DNA of 64,000 nt, from the NCBI RefSeq assembly GCF_003003255.1, contig NZ_PVTD01000005.1, positions 124,001-188,000 of the forward strand, in the 5' to 3' direction. Under the pieces are notes generated by a model. It searched no databases and had not been told where the DNA came from. It saw only the letters and a list, made by a program, of their open reading frames with translations. The position numbers and the translations under genes were made by a program. Shown here piece after piece: positions 25,779-37,283 of the stretch. Source of the stretch: Aliiruegeria haliotis. GTDB lineage: Bacteria; Pseudomonadota; Alphaproteobacteria; Rhodobacterales; Rhodobacteraceae. Numbering within the stretch: position 1 is the stretch's first letter; the number at the start of each line of letters is the position of its first letter.

Positions 25779-25812
25779 CCCCCGCATCGGCCACTTTTGG
25801 CCGATGCGGGGG
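25779..25812. other. 15-bp perfect hairpin in the fdhD/ion-channel divergent gap
   Basis: Arms at 25779-25793 and 25798-25812 pair perfectly with a 4-base loop (CTTT). It is the strongest hairpin in the gap 25449-25944, which otherwise holds only the 29-codon frame. On neither strand is there a clear T-run beyond the arm, so a terminator is possible but not typical; it could lie in the 5' leader of either divergent transcript. Confidence 0.7.
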
Positions 25813-25944
25813 CAAAAGCCGATGCCGGAATGGGCGCGCGCTGTCCGGTTCGGAGATCATGGACCGGGACCACTGCACCGAACCAACCGGCTTTCGTTGA
25901 CCGATCCGCCACTTTGGGCTCTAGATCGCTGACAAGGAGGCCGC

Positions 25945-26721
25945 ATGTCCAACAGCCTGAAGAGCAAGGTGGTTGATCTCTACACCGGTCAGTCGAGCCG
26001 GTCTGTGCGGTTTCGCTACACGCTTATCCTGTTCGACCTTGCGACCGTCCTCTACTTCATCGTCACGACGCCGCTGCCACACGGGCAGGGCTTGCTGATC
26101 GTGAACATGCTGCTGCTCGTCGTCATCCTGCTCGACTTCATCGCCAGGTTCTGGATCGCCGACGACAAGGTAAGCCATCTCTGTCGCCTCTACGTGATCG
26201 CCGATCTGTTGGTGCTGTTGTCCTTTCCGCTGAATGCGATCACCCATGTCGACCTGACGTTCCTGAGGATCCTGCGGGGAGTGCGCCTCGGCCACTCGGA
26301 ATATCTTCTACGAGACCTCCGGCGCGACTTTCCCGTTTTTCGCCTGCGGGAGGATGCGCTTGTTGCGCTGTTGAACCTGGTGATCTTCGTCTTCGTGATC
26401 ACCTCTGCCGTCTTTGTGTTCTTTGTCGACGCCGATCGAAGCGTGTCAGGCTATATCGATGCGATCTACTACACCGTCACCACGCTCACCACGACCGGCT
26501 ACGGCGATCTCACGCCCAAGACGCCGGGCGCCAAGCTTTTTGCCGTCGGGATCATGGTCGTTGGCGTTGGCCTGTTCCTTCGGTTGGCGAGTGTGATCTT
26601 CACGCCCTCGAAGGTCCATCATCGCTGTGGGCATTGCGGGCTGACACGTCACGACCCGGATGCGATCCACTGCAAGCATTGTGGTGAAGCCGTCAGGATC
26701 GAGACGAAGGGGTTTGGGTGA
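25945..26721 (+). CDS. Voltage-gated-type potassium channel with C-terminal zinc ribbon
   Basis: A 258-residue membrane protein of the six-helix potassium channel fold. Seen: S1-S4-like hydrophobic segments between about 25 and 135 with an arginine-containing S4-like segment (FLRILRGVRLGHSEYLLRDLRR), S5 at about 140-165, the pore with selectivity filter TTTGYGDLTP, S6 at about 195-212, and a short C-terminal CGHCG ... CKHCG zinc ribbon (about 227-247). A strong AAGGAGG precedes the ATG. No RCK domain. The ribbon may be a regulatory or assembly element. Function as a K+ channel is well supported by the filter. Confidence 0.9.
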   Translation: MSNSLKSKVVDLYTGQSSRSVRFRYTLILFDLATVLYFIVTTPLPHGQGLLIVNMLLLVVILLDFIARFWIADDKVSHLCRLYVIADLLVLLSFPLNAITHVDLTFLRILRGVRLGHSEYLLRDLRRDFPVFRLREDALVALLNLVIFVFVITSAVFVFFVDADRSVSGYIDAIYYTVTTLTTTGYGDLTPKTPGAKLFAVGIMVVGVGLFLRLASVIFTPSKVHHRCGHCGLTRHDPDAIHCKHCGEAVRIETKGFG

Positions 26722-26945
26722 CCCCGCACCACGGTGCGAGGCTCTCCGGGACGCAATCGCCCCTTGGGCCGTGGCTTTGGCGCGGCGGAAACGCGTCGTT
26801 CAGGGCAGTGCAGTTGCGGAAGCGTGCCGGAAGGTCTCTGCGCACGCAACCAGGCCCCCATGCCGGGCAGATCGTGGATTTGGATGATTATTTGTCCAAA
26901 CGGGAGCAGGGCGAGCGGTGGGAGCGCTGTGCCGCGCGCGCCGGG

Positions 26946-27581
26946 TCAGGTCCGACGGCGTTTGCGCCGCCCGGCAACACCCAGCCCGGCCAGGGCCGTC
27001 ATGCCGAACAGCAGAGACGCCGGCACCGGGACCGCAGCGATCTCGTACAGGAAGTTTGCCCCGTAGCGGCCACTGTTTCCGCTGATACTTGCCGGAAAAA
27101 CGAACCCGAGATCGCCGCTCGACGGGTAGCGCCCCTGAACGACGGAAATCTCCGGCGACGTCGCGACAGTCGGACCCGAAAGGTAGCTGTCGTCGTCATT
27201 GGATGTGTAGACCGCCCCGATCGTATAGGTCCCGGCCGCAAGGACGAAGTTGGTGACGGGGCTGTAGTGGAAACCGTTGATCAGGGTGGCTAGGGAATCG
27301 ACGGTGCCGGAGCCAACAAGGGTCTGGCCGCTATTCCAGATGCCAACCATGTGATCAGAACTCAGGCTGCCATCGTCGTAGATGCCGAAGTGGGTGACCG
27401 TGACATCGGTAGAGAGCGTGAAGTCCCAGCCCACGACATCGTCTGAGGTTCCTCCGTAGTAGCTGCCGAACGAACCGCCACCGGAAATGGAGGATATCGC
27501 CGCAGTCGCTGCGACGCCCTCGGTGCCGCTCGCCAAAACCAGAGCGACAGCAAGCCCCGCCAGACCGATCTTCGTTTCCAT
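26946..27581 (-). CDS. VPLPA-CTERM sorting domain protein
   Basis: A 211-residue exported protein with a signal peptide (about 1-24), a Gly/Ser/Thr-rich beta-sandwich-like body, and a C-terminal signal of the PEP-CTERM class: VPVPASLLFG, then a hydrophobic helix, then GRRKRRRT. Such proteins are recognised by an exosortase, cleaved and placed at the surface or in matrix. No exosortase is in the window. I chose ATG 27581 (METKIG) because it starts a good signal peptide; the frame to 27623 adds an unlikely prefix. Ligand unknown. Confidence 0.82.
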   Translation of the reverse strand: METKIGLAGLAVALVLASGTEGVAATAAISSISGGGSFGSYYGGTSDDVVGWDFTLSTDVTVTHFGIYDDGSLSSDHMVGIWNSGQTLVGSGTVDSLATLINGFHYSPVTNFVLAAGTYTIGAVYTSNDDDSYLSGPTVATSPEISVVQGRYPSSGDLGFVFPASISGNSGRYGANFLYEIAAVPVPASLLFGMTALAGLGVAGRRKRRRT

Positions 27582-27752
27582 GGTATCGCCACTCCCGTCG
27601 AACTCACAGACCCACATCCCCACTGTGCCATGACGGCGGGGTCACCCGGGAATGGAGCCTAACACGATTTGACATCATCGGGATAGCCGATGATTGCGAC
27701 GCGGCAACAATGATGGAATCGCGCGACACCAGGTGCCGCGCCGAGGGTCACG

Positions 27753-29408
<1,656 letters not shown>

Positions 29409-29639
29409 TGGGTGCGCTCGCTTAGCTGGAAGGTCTGGTTTCGGCGCTATGTATCCGCCCGGGAGGCCGGTTTCAATCGGCGGTGCGAGGATCGAAGCCT
29501 TCAAGTGCACGGTGCGGAAGGGTGGCCTTTCGGAAACTTGAATGGACGTTATATCTGCTTTCCACGCGAAGGCGTTGATTTCCCCGGCGCGCCGAGTCCA
29601 TGCTTGTCCCAGTTTTCAAGCCGTGAAGAGCCCTGATCA

Positions 29640-30218
29640 ATGATATCGCGTCGTACCTTCCTCACCTCCACTTTCGCCGCCGCTGCTGCGCCCGCGTTCG
29701 CACAGACAGCCACCACGGAGGAACCGCAGGGGTTCGTGCTCGACCCACGCTTCCAGCCGCAGGTCGTCAGGATCCAGAAACAGTACCTTCCCGGGCAACT
29801 GCTGATCCTGCCGCGGAGCCACTTCCTGTACTTCGTCATCGAGTCCGGAAAGGCGATCCGCTACGGCGTCGGTGTCGGCAAGGCGGGGCTGGAATTCACC
29901 GGGACCGCCACGATCGACGTGAAGAAGGAATGGCCCACCTGGCGGCCGACGGACGAGATGATCGAGCGCGATCCGCAAACCTATTCCAAGTTCAATGGCA
30001 CCGACTACGTGATGCCCGGCGGCCCCGGGAACCCGCTTGGCGCGCGCGCGCTTTACCTGTTCCAGAACGGTCGCGACACGTTCTTCCGGATCCACGGGAC
30101 AACGTCCCCGGAGTCCATCGGCCGTTCGGTCTCCAACGGCTGCATCCGGATGCTGAATTCCCACGTGATCGATCTCTACAACCGGGTGCCCATCGGCACG
30201 GTCGTCACCGTCCTCTGA
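29640..30218 (+). CDS. L,D-transpeptidase (YkuD domain)
   Basis: A 192-residue periplasmic enzyme that forms 3-3 peptidoglycan cross-links or attaches proteins to the wall. Seen: a twin-arginine-like signal (SRRTFLTSTFAAAAAPAFA), then a YkuD domain with the catalytic HGTTSPESIGRSVSNGCIRM motif (His and Cys in the S-x-G-C-I-R core). Divergent from ettA across a 231-base gap. Residues FRIHGT give the second conserved His. Normal short length for this family. Confidence 0.93.
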   Translation: MISRRTFLTSTFAAAAAPAFAQTATTEEPQGFVLDPRFQPQVVRIQKQYLPGQLLILPRSHFLYFVIESGKAIRYGVGVGKAGLEFTGTATIDVKKEWPTWRPTDEMIERDPQTYSKFNGTDYVMPGGPGNPLGARALYLFQNGRDTFFRIHGTTSPESIGRSVSNGCIRMLNSHVIDLYNRVPIGTVVTVL

Positions 30219-30298
30219 CACGCTGTCTGCCGCGCCCATTGCGACGGGCCAAAGGCGCTTACGCCGATCCGCGGGCGTAGTTGGGCTGGCGTGATGCC

Positions 30299-30706
30299 TC
30301 AGGTGCGTTCGGGAAGGTCGTCTCCGACCGGAACCGGGCGCGGTCGTCCGGTCTCGTCGATAGCAACGAACGTGAAAACAGCCTCCGTGACCCTTTCCCG
30401 TGCGCCGATCCGATTGCGCAGGACCCAGGCCTCCACGTGGATGCCCATCGAACTGGTCCCGACCCGGGCCACCTCGGTGTAGACGCAAAGTACATCGCCG
30501 ACCTTGACCGGACGGATGAATTTCATCGCATCCAGCGCAACGGTGGTCACCCGCCCCTGCGCGCGTGCGCCTGCCGTCATCCCCGCAGCAATATCCATCT
30601 GGCTGAGAACCCAGCCGCCGAAAATATCACCGTTCACGTTGACATCGGCTGGCATGGCAAGCGTCCTGAGCGTCAGCTCGCCATCCGGGGTTTCGCTTTC
30701 GCTCAT
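30299..30706 (-). CDS. Acyl-CoA thioesterase (YciA-type hotdog)
   Basis: A 135-residue single-hotdog thioesterase of the YciA/BACH type that hydrolyses acyl-CoA esters. Seen: MPADVNVNGDIFGGWVLSQMD with the conserved N..GDIFGG catalytic loop (Asn/Asp pair) at about 20-40, then VTTVALDAMKFIRPVKVGD and VTEAVFTFVAID strands. ATG 30706 (MSESE) gives the usual length; the frame to 30850 is extra. Substrate range not determined by sequence. Confidence 0.9.
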   Translation of the reverse strand: MSESETPDGELTLRTLAMPADVNVNGDIFGGWVLSQMDIAAGMTAGARAQGRVTTVALDAMKFIRPVKVGDVLCVYTEVARVGTSSMGIHVEAWVLRNRIGARERVTEAVFTFVAIDETGRPRPVPVGDDLPERT

Positions 30707-30746
30707 CGTCACTCTCCGTGGTTTTCCGGGCAGTCTGCGGGAAGGC

Positions 30747-30792
30747 AGTGCGGCTGGCAAGCGGCAGGGAGTGCGGCTGGCAAGCGGCAGGG
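30747..30792. repeat. Perfect 23-bp tandem duplication
   Basis: Two identical 23-base copies (30747-30769, 30770-30792) stand side by side, with the first four bases of a third. They lie upstream of the thioesterase gene in a 219-base gap that holds no gene I can support. Probably a slippage product. Confidence 0.92.
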
Positions 30793-30925
30793 AGTGGCAA
30801 TGCGCGCCCAGCTGTTTGCCTCCCGTTTGCATCCTATCAGTGCCTCGCATCGTTCACTCCGGGGGAGGCAGCAGCCTGCCCAAGCCTTCGGAGGTCACGT
30901 GCGGAGGCTACATCGCCGTGGACTG

Positions 30926-32539
30926 TCACGCGCTGTCGGCCGCATCTCCAAGGTTGAATGCCGCCGCAATCAGTTCCCGCGTGTAGTCCGTCTGCGGGGA
31001 GGCAAAGATGTTCTGCGCCGTGCCGCCTTCCACGATGTCACCCTGCTTCATGACGATCACCTTGTGACTGAGCGCGCGCACCACCCGCAGGTCATGGCTG
31101 ATGAAGAGATAGGCCAGCCCGTGTTTCTTCTGAAGCCGGCGAAGCAGTTCGACAATCTGCACCTGCACCGTCATGTCGAGAGCCGATGTCGGCTCATCCA
31201 GAACCACCAGGCGGGGGCGAAGGATCATGGCCCGGGCGATCGCGATCCGCTGCCGCTGTCCCCCGGAAAACTCGTGCGGGTAGCGGTGCATCATAGCGGG
31301 GTCGAGCCCGACCTCCTCCATGATGTCGGACACCAGTTCGCGGTTGCTGCGCTGGCGGTCAACCTTGTGCACGCCGAGGCCCTCGGCGATGATCTGCTCG
31401 ACGGTCATGCGGGGGCTGAGTGAGCCATAGGGATCCTGAAAGACGATCTGCATGTGCTGGCGCAGGTCGCGAAGGGTGCGTTGGGGGCGGCCCTGAACGT
31501 TTTCTCCCATGAAGACTACCGGTCCTTCGGACGCAATCAGACGCATGATCGCCAGCGCCAGCGTCGTCTTTCCGGACCCGGACTCGCCGACGATCCCCAG
31601 GGTTTCGCCGGCGCGCACGGAAACGGTCGCCTCGTTCACGGCCTTCACGTGCCCCACTGTCTTGCGCAGGAACCCGCGCTGGATCGGGAACCAGATACGC
31701 AACTTGTCGGTGGACACGATCTCCTCCGGATCGCCCTCCACCGGGGGCATGGTCCCTGTGGGCTCCGCCGCCAGCAGCATCTGTGTATAGGGGTGTTGCG
31801 GGCTGCCGAAGATCTGGTCCGTCGGACCGGTCTCGACGATTTCTCCGTCCTTCATCACACAGACCCGGTCGGCGATCTTGCGAACGATGCCGAGGTCATG
31901 GGTAATGAACAGCAGGCTCATCTGCTCGGTCTGTTTCAGTTCCGCCAGCAGATCGAGGATTTGCGCCTGGATGGTCACGTCGAGCGCCGTGGTCGGCTCG
32001 TCCGCGATCAGCAGGTCCGGCCCGTTGGCCAGCGCCATGGCAATCATCACACGCTGCCGCTGTCCTCCGGACAATTGGTGCGGATAGGCGCCGAGTCGGC
32101 TCTCCGGGTCCCGAATGCCGACCTTGTTCAACAACTCCAGCACCCGCGCACGTGCAGCGTCGCCAACGAGGCCCTGGTGCAGGGTGATCGACTCCACCAA
32201 TTGCCGCTCCAGCGTGTGGAGCGGGTTCAGCGAGGTCATGGGCTCTTGGAAGATGAAACTGATGTCGTCGCCCCGGACGTCCATCAGGTCGCCCTCCGGG
32301 GCGCCGACCATCTGCGTGCCCTTGTAGTCGATGGAGCCTGCGATCGTGGCATTCTCCCCCAGCAGCGACACCGTCGACAATGCCGTGACCGACTTGCCGG
32401 ATCCGGACTCGCCCACCAGTGCCACCGTCTCGCCCTCGGCGACGTCGAACGACACTCCCTTGACAGCCGGAATATCCCGCCCGTCCTGGCGGAAGGACAC
32501 CCGAAGGTCGCGCACCGTCAGCAAGTTCCGATCAGACAT
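30926..32539 (-). CDS. yejF: Peptide ABC transporter ATPase YejF (two ABC domains)
   Basis: A 537-residue protein with two fused ABC ATPase domains. Seen: Walker A GESGSGKS in each half, signatures [12 protein letters not shown] and [12 protein letters not shown], Walker [13 protein letters not shown] and [12 protein letters not shown], and oligopeptide-type C-terminal segments. It energises the YejABEF importer of peptides (in E. coli linked to microcin C uptake; in other bacteria to antimicrobial peptide tolerance). ATG 32539 (MSDRN) is the family start; the longer frame is not. Last gene of yejA-yejB-yejE-yejF. Confidence 0.94.
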   Translation of the reverse strand: MSDRNLLTVRDLRVSFRQDGRDIPAVKGVSFDVAEGETVALVGESGSGKSVTALSTVSLLGENATIAGSIDYKGTQMVGAPEGDLMDVRGDDISFIFQEPMTSLNPLHTLERQLVESITLHQGLVGDAARARVLELLNKVGIRDPESRLGAYPHQLSGGQRQRVMIAMALANGPDLLIADEPTTALDVTIQAQILDLLAELKQTEQMSLLFITHDLGIVRKIADRVCVMKDGEIVETGPTDQIFGSPQHPYTQMLLAAEPTGTMPPVEGDPEEIVSTDKLRIWFPIQRGFLRKTVGHVKAVNEATVSVRAGETLGIVGESGSGKTTLALAIMRLIASEGPVVFMGENVQGRPQRTLRDLRQHMQIVFQDPYGSLSPRMTVEQIIAEGLGVHKVDRQRSNRELVSDIMEEVGLDPAMMHRYPHEFSGGQRQRIAIARAMILRPRLVVLDEPTSALDMTVQVQIVELLRRLQKKHGLAYLFISHDLRVVRALSHKVIVMKQGDIVEGGTAQNIFASPQTDYTRELIAAAFNLGDAADSA

Positions 32540-32641
32540 CGCGCCCGTCCTCCCCGTCATCTTTCCGCAAGCATCCTCGGGGGGAGCGCGCCCCGCGCGC
32601 GGGGGGCAGACAGCCCCCCTCTGCCCTGTCCACATACGCCA

Positions 32642-33802
32642 TCACTGGAATGTCTTCCTTGGATCGAATGCGTCCCGCACCCCTTCGAAAATGAAGACCA
32701 GCAGCGAAAGCATGATCGCAAAGACAAAGAAGGCGGTGAACCCGAGCCACGGCGCCTGCAGGTTCTGCTTCGCCTGCAAGGTCAGCTCGCCGAGCGACGG
32801 TGCGGAAGAAGGCAGGCCGAAGCCGAGAAAGTCCAGCGAGGCCAGCGAGCCGATGGTTGCCGTCACGATGAACGGCAGCATCGTCAGCGTCGCCACCATG
32901 GCGTTCGGCAGCATGTGCCGGAACATGATCTTCCAGTTGGACACACCAAGCGCCTTGGCGGCACGCACATACTCCAGGTTCCGCGCCCGCAGGAATTCGG
33001 CACGCACCACGCCCACCAGGGCCGGCCAGCCGAACAGGACGGTGAGGAACACCAGCAACCAGAAACTTCGCCCCAGGATCGCGAACATGATGATGATAAT
33101 GTAGAGCGATGGCGTGGAGACCCAGATCTCGATGAACCGCTGGAACAAAAGGTCGATCCAACCGCCGAAATACCCCTGCACCGCGCCGGCGACAATGCCG
33201 ATGACGGAAGAACAGACCGTGACAATGAGCGTGAACATGATCGACAGCCTGAAACCGTAGATCACCCGTGCCAGCACGTCGCGCGTGGCGTCATCCGTGC
33301 CGAGCCAATGATCGGCATCCGGGGGAGAGGGCGCCGGCTGACCCAGCGTGTTTGGCGTGTTGTAGCTGTAGGGCACCAATGGCCAGAGCATCCAGCCTTT
33401 CACGACCTCCTCGCCGTTGATCTCCTTCGCCCCGGCGTCGACCTGTTCGATGATGCCCTCCGGGTCATCGAAGCAATCGAGCAATCCGCCGGAGACGATG
33501 AGGCATTGCACCTCCACGTCGCGATAGACCGCTTCCGTGGGGAAATCGCCGCCAAAGGCGGTCTCCGGGTAGAAGTTGTGGATCGGGAAGTAATACTCGC
33601 CCCGGTGCTGAACGAGGATTGGCCGGTCATTCGCCAGGTATTCCGCGAAGAGCGACAGCACGAAGAGCACCGAGAAAATGATCAGCGACCAATAGGCGCG
33701 TCGGTTGCGCTTGAAGTTGCGCCAGCGGCGTTGGTTCAGCGGTGACAACCGAAAGAGGCCTTTTTTTGGCCGGGCGGCGGGGATGAAGGTCTGATCGCTC
33801 AT
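32642..33802 (-). CDS. yejE: Peptide ABC transporter permease YejE
   Basis: A 386-residue inner-membrane permease with a cytoplasmic N-terminus, TM1 near 35-55 (WSLIIFSVLFVLSLFAEY), a long periplasmic stretch with several conserved motifs (GTDDATRDVLARVIYGFR), and a C-terminal binding-protein-dependent transport domain of four helices with the EAA loop (RAAKALGVSNWKIMFRHMLPNA). ATG 33802 lies 1 base before the yejB stop. Full length. Confidence 0.95.
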   Translation of the reverse strand: MSDQTFIPAARPKKGLFRLSPLNQRRWRNFKRNRRAYWSLIIFSVLFVLSLFAEYLANDRPILVQHRGEYYFPIHNFYPETAFGGDFPTEAVYRDVEVQCLIVSGGLLDCFDDPEGIIEQVDAGAKEINGEEVVKGWMLWPLVPYSYNTPNTLGQPAPSPPDADHWLGTDDATRDVLARVIYGFRLSIMFTLIVTVCSSVIGIVAGAVQGYFGGWIDLLFQRFIEIWVSTPSLYIIIIMFAILGRSFWLLVFLTVLFGWPALVGVVRAEFLRARNLEYVRAAKALGVSNWKIMFRHMLPNAMVATLTMLPFIVTATIGSLASLDFLGFGLPSSAPSLGELTLQAKQNLQAPWLGFTAFFVFAIMLSLLVFIFEGVRDAFDPRKTFQ

Positions 33803-33803
33803 C

Positions 33804-34961
33804 TCACACCTGCCGGCTCTCGAAATCGATCCGAGGATCGACAAGGACGTACATCATGTCGGAGAGGATCCCCACCAACAGGCCGATTAACCCGAAAACA
33901 TAGAGCGTTCCGAAGACGACCGGGTAGTCCCGCGCCACCGCCGCCTCGAAGCCCAGCCGCCCGAGACCGTCGAGCGAGAAGATTGTCTCGATAATGATGG
34001 AGGCGCCGAAGAAGACACTGAGGAACGCCGCGGGGAAGCCCGCGATGACGATCAGCATGGCATTTCGGAAGACATGCCCATAAAGGACGCGACTCTCGCT
34101 CAACCCCTTTGCCTTGGCGGTGATCACGTATTGCTTCTTGATTTCGTCGAGGAAGGAATTCTTGGTCAGCAGCGTGAGCGTGGCGAAGCTGGAGATCGTA
34201 GAGGCCAGAACCGGAAGTGTGATGTGCCAGAAATAGTCACCGATCTTCTGGAGTGTTGTCATGTCCTCGAACCCGTCGCTCACCAGCCCCCGGAGCGGGA
34301 AGATCTGCCAGTAGGACCCGCCGGCAAAGAGCACCAGCAACAGGATCGCGAAGAGGAAGCCCGGGATTGCGTAGGCCACGATGATGAAGCCGGAGGTCCA
34401 GGTGTCGAAGCTGGAGCCGTCCTTGACCGCCTTGCGGATACCGAGCGGAATGGAAACGATATAGGCGATCAGCGTCGACCACAGACCGAGCGTGATGGAG
34501 ACCGGCATCTTCTCGATCACGAGGTCCACGACCGAGATGGAGCGGAAATAGCTCTCTCCGAAATCGAAGCGCAGGTAATTGCCCATCAGGATCGCAAACC
34601 GTTCGACGATGCCGATGGTTTCCTTGCCGCATTCCGCCGCATCGAGCGTGGGCGTGCCTTCGAACCCGTCCGCGCAACTGATCCGGGCGAATCCCATGTC
34701 GATTTCAAGCTGGTCCAAAAAATCCTGCGGCAGCCCCCGTGCGCCAAGATAGGCGTCGTCACTTCCTTCCGACCCGGCGCCGCCGCCGGCATCCGCGCCG
34801 CCCGCGATGCCCTCGAACACGTCGCCTTCGCCTTCGACCTGGGCGATGATCTGCTCGATCGGCCCGCCCGGGACGAATTGTGTGAGAATGAAGTTGATCA
34901 GCATGATCCCGAACAGAGTCGGAATGATCAGCAGCAATCGCCGTAGGATATAGGCGCCCAT
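33804..34961 (-). CDS. yejB: Peptide ABC transporter permease YejB
   Basis: A 385-residue permease: TM1 near the N-terminus ([20 protein letters not shown]), a periplasmic region rich in Gly and acids, then the transport core with EAA loop ([21 protein letters not shown]). The Gly/Asp/Ala-rich segment ([19 protein letters not shown], about 43-70) is longer than in E. coli and looks unstructured. It pairs with YejE to form the channel; the gap to yejE is 1 base and to yejA 24 bases. Confidence 0.95.
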   Translation of the reverse strand: MGAYILRRLLLIIPTLFGIMLINFILTQFVPGGPIEQIIAQVEGEGDVFEGIAGGADAGGGAGSEGSDDAYLGARGLPQDFLDQLEIDMGFARISCADGFEGTPTLDAAECGKETIGIVERFAILMGNYLRFDFGESYFRSISVVDLVIEKMPVSITLGLWSTLIAYIVSIPLGIRKAVKDGSSFDTWTSGFIIVAYAIPGFLFAILLLVLFAGGSYWQIFPLRGLVSDGFEDMTTLQKIGDYFWHITLPVLASTISSFATLTLLTKNSFLDEIKKQYVITAKAKGLSESRVLYGHVFRNAMLIVIAGFPAAFLSVFFGASIIIETIFSLDGLGRLGFEAAVARDYPVVFGTLYVFGLIGLLVGILSDMMYVLVDPRIDFESRQV

Positions 34962-34985
34962 CGAGGTGCTCTTACCTGCCTGTTG

Positions 34986-36869
34986 TTATCGCAGCACGCC
35001 GGCTGCTTTCAGTTTTTCTGCCTTTTCGGCATTGTACCACCAGAAGTCCAGATGGCCGAGTGCATAGGGCGGCAGTGGTTCGGGGTGTTCATACATGTCG
35101 AAATAGGCAACCGTGTGCTTGTCCTTGTACCACTGCGGCACCCAGAAGCGCTCCGCCCGCAAGACGCGGTCGAGCGCCTTGACGGCGACATGCAGCTCGT
35201 CCTTGCTCTGCGCGCCGATGATGGTGTCCACCAGGGCATCGACAGCGGGCGATTTCAGCCCCATCGAATTGAAAACCGAGCTGTCGGCGGTTTCCGAGCC
35301 GAAGTACTGCTTCAGGCCCGCCCCCGGGACATAGCCCATCGGGAACTGATCGGTTGCAATGTCGAAGTCGTAGTTCCGCTCACGGTTGGTCGCCTCGGCC
35401 TGATCCACGCGACTGTGGACGGCGTCGATACCGGCGCGGCGGAGGTTCTCGACATAGGGGTTGATGACCCGGTCAAAGGTCTGGCTGTCATTGAGGAATT
35501 CGACCTTGAGGACCTTGCCGTCCTTGCGGCGCATACCGTCGTCACCGACGATCCAGCCGGCCTGATCCAGCAGGTTCGAAGCCTTGCGCAGATTCTTGCG
35601 GTCAAGCTGGCGGGCGCTGGAGGTCGGCGCCATAACCGGCTCGCTATCGAGCACGCCTTCGGGCAGATGCTCTTTCAGCGGCTCCAGCAGGGCAAGCTCC
35701 TCGGGGCTGGGCTGGCCGGTTGCAGCCAGCTCCGAGTTTTCCCAGAACGAGTTGACGCGCGCATACAGGCCATAGAACAACTGCTCATTCGACCATTCGA
35801 AGTTGAACAGGAGCCCGATGGCTTCGCGCACCCGCGGATCCTGGAACTGCTCCCGGCGCAGGTTCATGACGAAGGACTGGCCGGTGGCGATGGTACCATC
35901 GTGCAGTTCCACCTTTTTCACGTGGCCGTTCTTGATGGCCGGAAAATCGTAGCTTGTCGCCCAGTTCTTGGAACTGGCCTCGTTCCGGAAGTGGTAGGAG
36001 CCGCCCTTGAAGCCCTCGAAGGCGACGTTGTAGTCGGCGAAATATTCGACTCGCAGGCTGTCGAAATTGTGGCGACCCTTGTTGATCGGCAGATCCTTGC
36101 CCCAATAGTCGGGGTTGCGCTTGTAGGTGGCGCGCTTTCCGACGTCGAGTTGGTCGGGCACGTAGGCGCCAGACCCGAGGAAGGGCGTCATCGAGTTTTC
36201 TTCAAGATCGAGCCCGTTGGCCTCGTAATGCGCCTTCGAAAAGACCGGGAGCGACCCGACAGTCTGAATCAGGTCGCGCTTGGGCTGATCCTCGTGGAAG
36301 ATGTAGCGAACGCGGCGCTCGTCCAGCACCTCCCCTTCCTTCACCTGCTCGCGCAGCACGGCCCGGAAGCTCGGCAATCCCTTCTCCCGGAAAAGCTCGT
36401 AGGAAAACAGTACGTCCTCCGCTGTCACCGGCGTGCCGTCAGAGAAGGTCGCTACCTCGCGCAGTGTGAAGATCACTTCCGAGCGATCCTCTGGAAACTC
36501 GATGGTCTCCGCCAGAAGGCCGTAGTTCGACCCGATCTCGTCGGCCACGCTTTCGAGCAGCGTCTCGTAGGGCGCGGTGGCAAGGCCGGCGGCACGGCCC
36601 TTGACCGAATACGGGTTCATTGAATCGTAGCCGCCAAAGCCCCAGACCGACATTTCCCCGCCCTTGGGCGCGTCCGGGTTCACGTAGTCGAGGTGTTCGA
36701 AATCGGCAGCATATTTCAACGGATCGCCGGTGAAGGTCGTGATCCCATGGGAGTTGATCCAGCCCTCCGGTGTGGCTTGGGCGAATGCCGTCATTGCCAG
36801 CAGTGCCGCCCCCGACATTGCGAGCCGCGCGCGGGTGGCAATGGGCGACAGGAATTCGGGCATCGTCAT
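34986..36869 (-). CDS. yejA: Peptide ABC transporter substrate-binding protein YejA
   Basis: A 627-residue periplasmic oligopeptide-type binding protein. Seen: signal peptide (about 1-32), then the family pattern HGITTFTGDPLKYAADFEHLDYVNPDAPKGG and conserved NPYSVKG, REVATFSDGTPVTAEDVLFSYEL, DFLP-like strands and a C-terminal RFWVPQWYKD. First gene of the yej operon. ATG 36869 is the longest; MPEF two codons on (36863) is an equal alternative and changes only the start of the signal. Confidence 0.95.
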   Translation of the reverse strand: MTMPEFLSPIATRARLAMSGAALLAMTAFAQATPEGWINSHGITTFTGDPLKYAADFEHLDYVNPDAPKGGEMSVWGFGGYDSMNPYSVKGRAAGLATAPYETLLESVADEIGSNYGLLAETIEFPEDRSEVIFTLREVATFSDGTPVTAEDVLFSYELFREKGLPSFRAVLREQVKEGEVLDERRVRYIFHEDQPKRDLIQTVGSLPVFSKAHYEANGLDLEENSMTPFLGSGAYVPDQLDVGKRATYKRNPDYWGKDLPINKGRHNFDSLRVEYFADYNVAFEGFKGGSYHFRNEASSKNWATSYDFPAIKNGHVKKVELHDGTIATGQSFVMNLRREQFQDPRVREAIGLLFNFEWSNEQLFYGLYARVNSFWENSELAATGQPSPEELALLEPLKEHLPEGVLDSEPVMAPTSSARQLDRKNLRKASNLLDQAGWIVGDDGMRRKDGKVLKVEFLNDSQTFDRVINPYVENLRRAGIDAVHSRVDQAEATNRERNYDFDIATDQFPMGYVPGAGLKQYFGSETADSSVFNSMGLKSPAVDALVDTIIGAQSKDELHVAVKALDRVLRAERFWVPQWYKDKHTVAYFDMYEHPEPLPPYALGHLDFWWYNAEKAEKLKAAGVLR

Positions 36870-37222
36870 GTGGGCATCTCCGGGCGGTGCAACAGTTCTA
36901 TCGCACGCAGGCTAGAGAGGCCTGCTGGAAGGAACAAGGCGAGATTCCGTGAGCGCGCGTGATTGGCGTCTCGACTCGTTGCGCCTGTCGGTCAGCGCAA
37001 GGACTGTCGATGCCCCTGACTACGCGGTTGCCATGCGCAAGAGCCACTGGACGCACAGGCCGCTGGCCCTGAACTCACCTCGGGAGGTCGGGTCCAAGGC
37101 TACGACGATCCGGGCGACCGGGGCCCGGCAGTTCATCGTCATGTCGGCCATCACGCGGCCGACTTCGATCTGGAAGACGCGGCGGAAGAAAGCGGTCCGT
37201 CCGTCAAGCCGGCCGCTGCCCA
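36870..37222. other. Gap upstream of yejA and downstream of cycM
   Basis: This stretch between yejA and the cycM terminator must contain the yejA promoter near 36880-36960. Open frames on both strands here are short or run through the cycM terminator. I see no recognisable gene, repeat or operator in it. Confidence 0.5.
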
Positions 37223-37257
37223 CAAAAAAGCCCCCGGTGATCCAGTCACCGAGGGCC
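37223..37257 (-). terminator. Intrinsic terminator of cycM
   Basis: On the minus strand a GC-rich hairpin (core arms at 37235-37240 and 37246-37251, extended with a small bulge to 37230-37256) is followed by TTTTTT (complement of the A-run at 37224-37229). Classic rho-independent form, 27 bases beyond the cycM stop. Confidence 0.9.
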
Positions 37258-37283
37258 CGTGTCATGTCAGGATGCAAAGCCTG

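Noticed and set aside
26718-27293. A 191-codon plus-strand frame after the ion channel gene
   Set aside because: It overlaps the VPLPA-CTERM gene, whose signal peptide and sorting tail are clear, and it has no start signal.
37020-37277. An 85-codon minus-strand frame upstream of yejA
   Set aside because: It runs through the cycM terminator hairpin and T-run and has no ribosome site.
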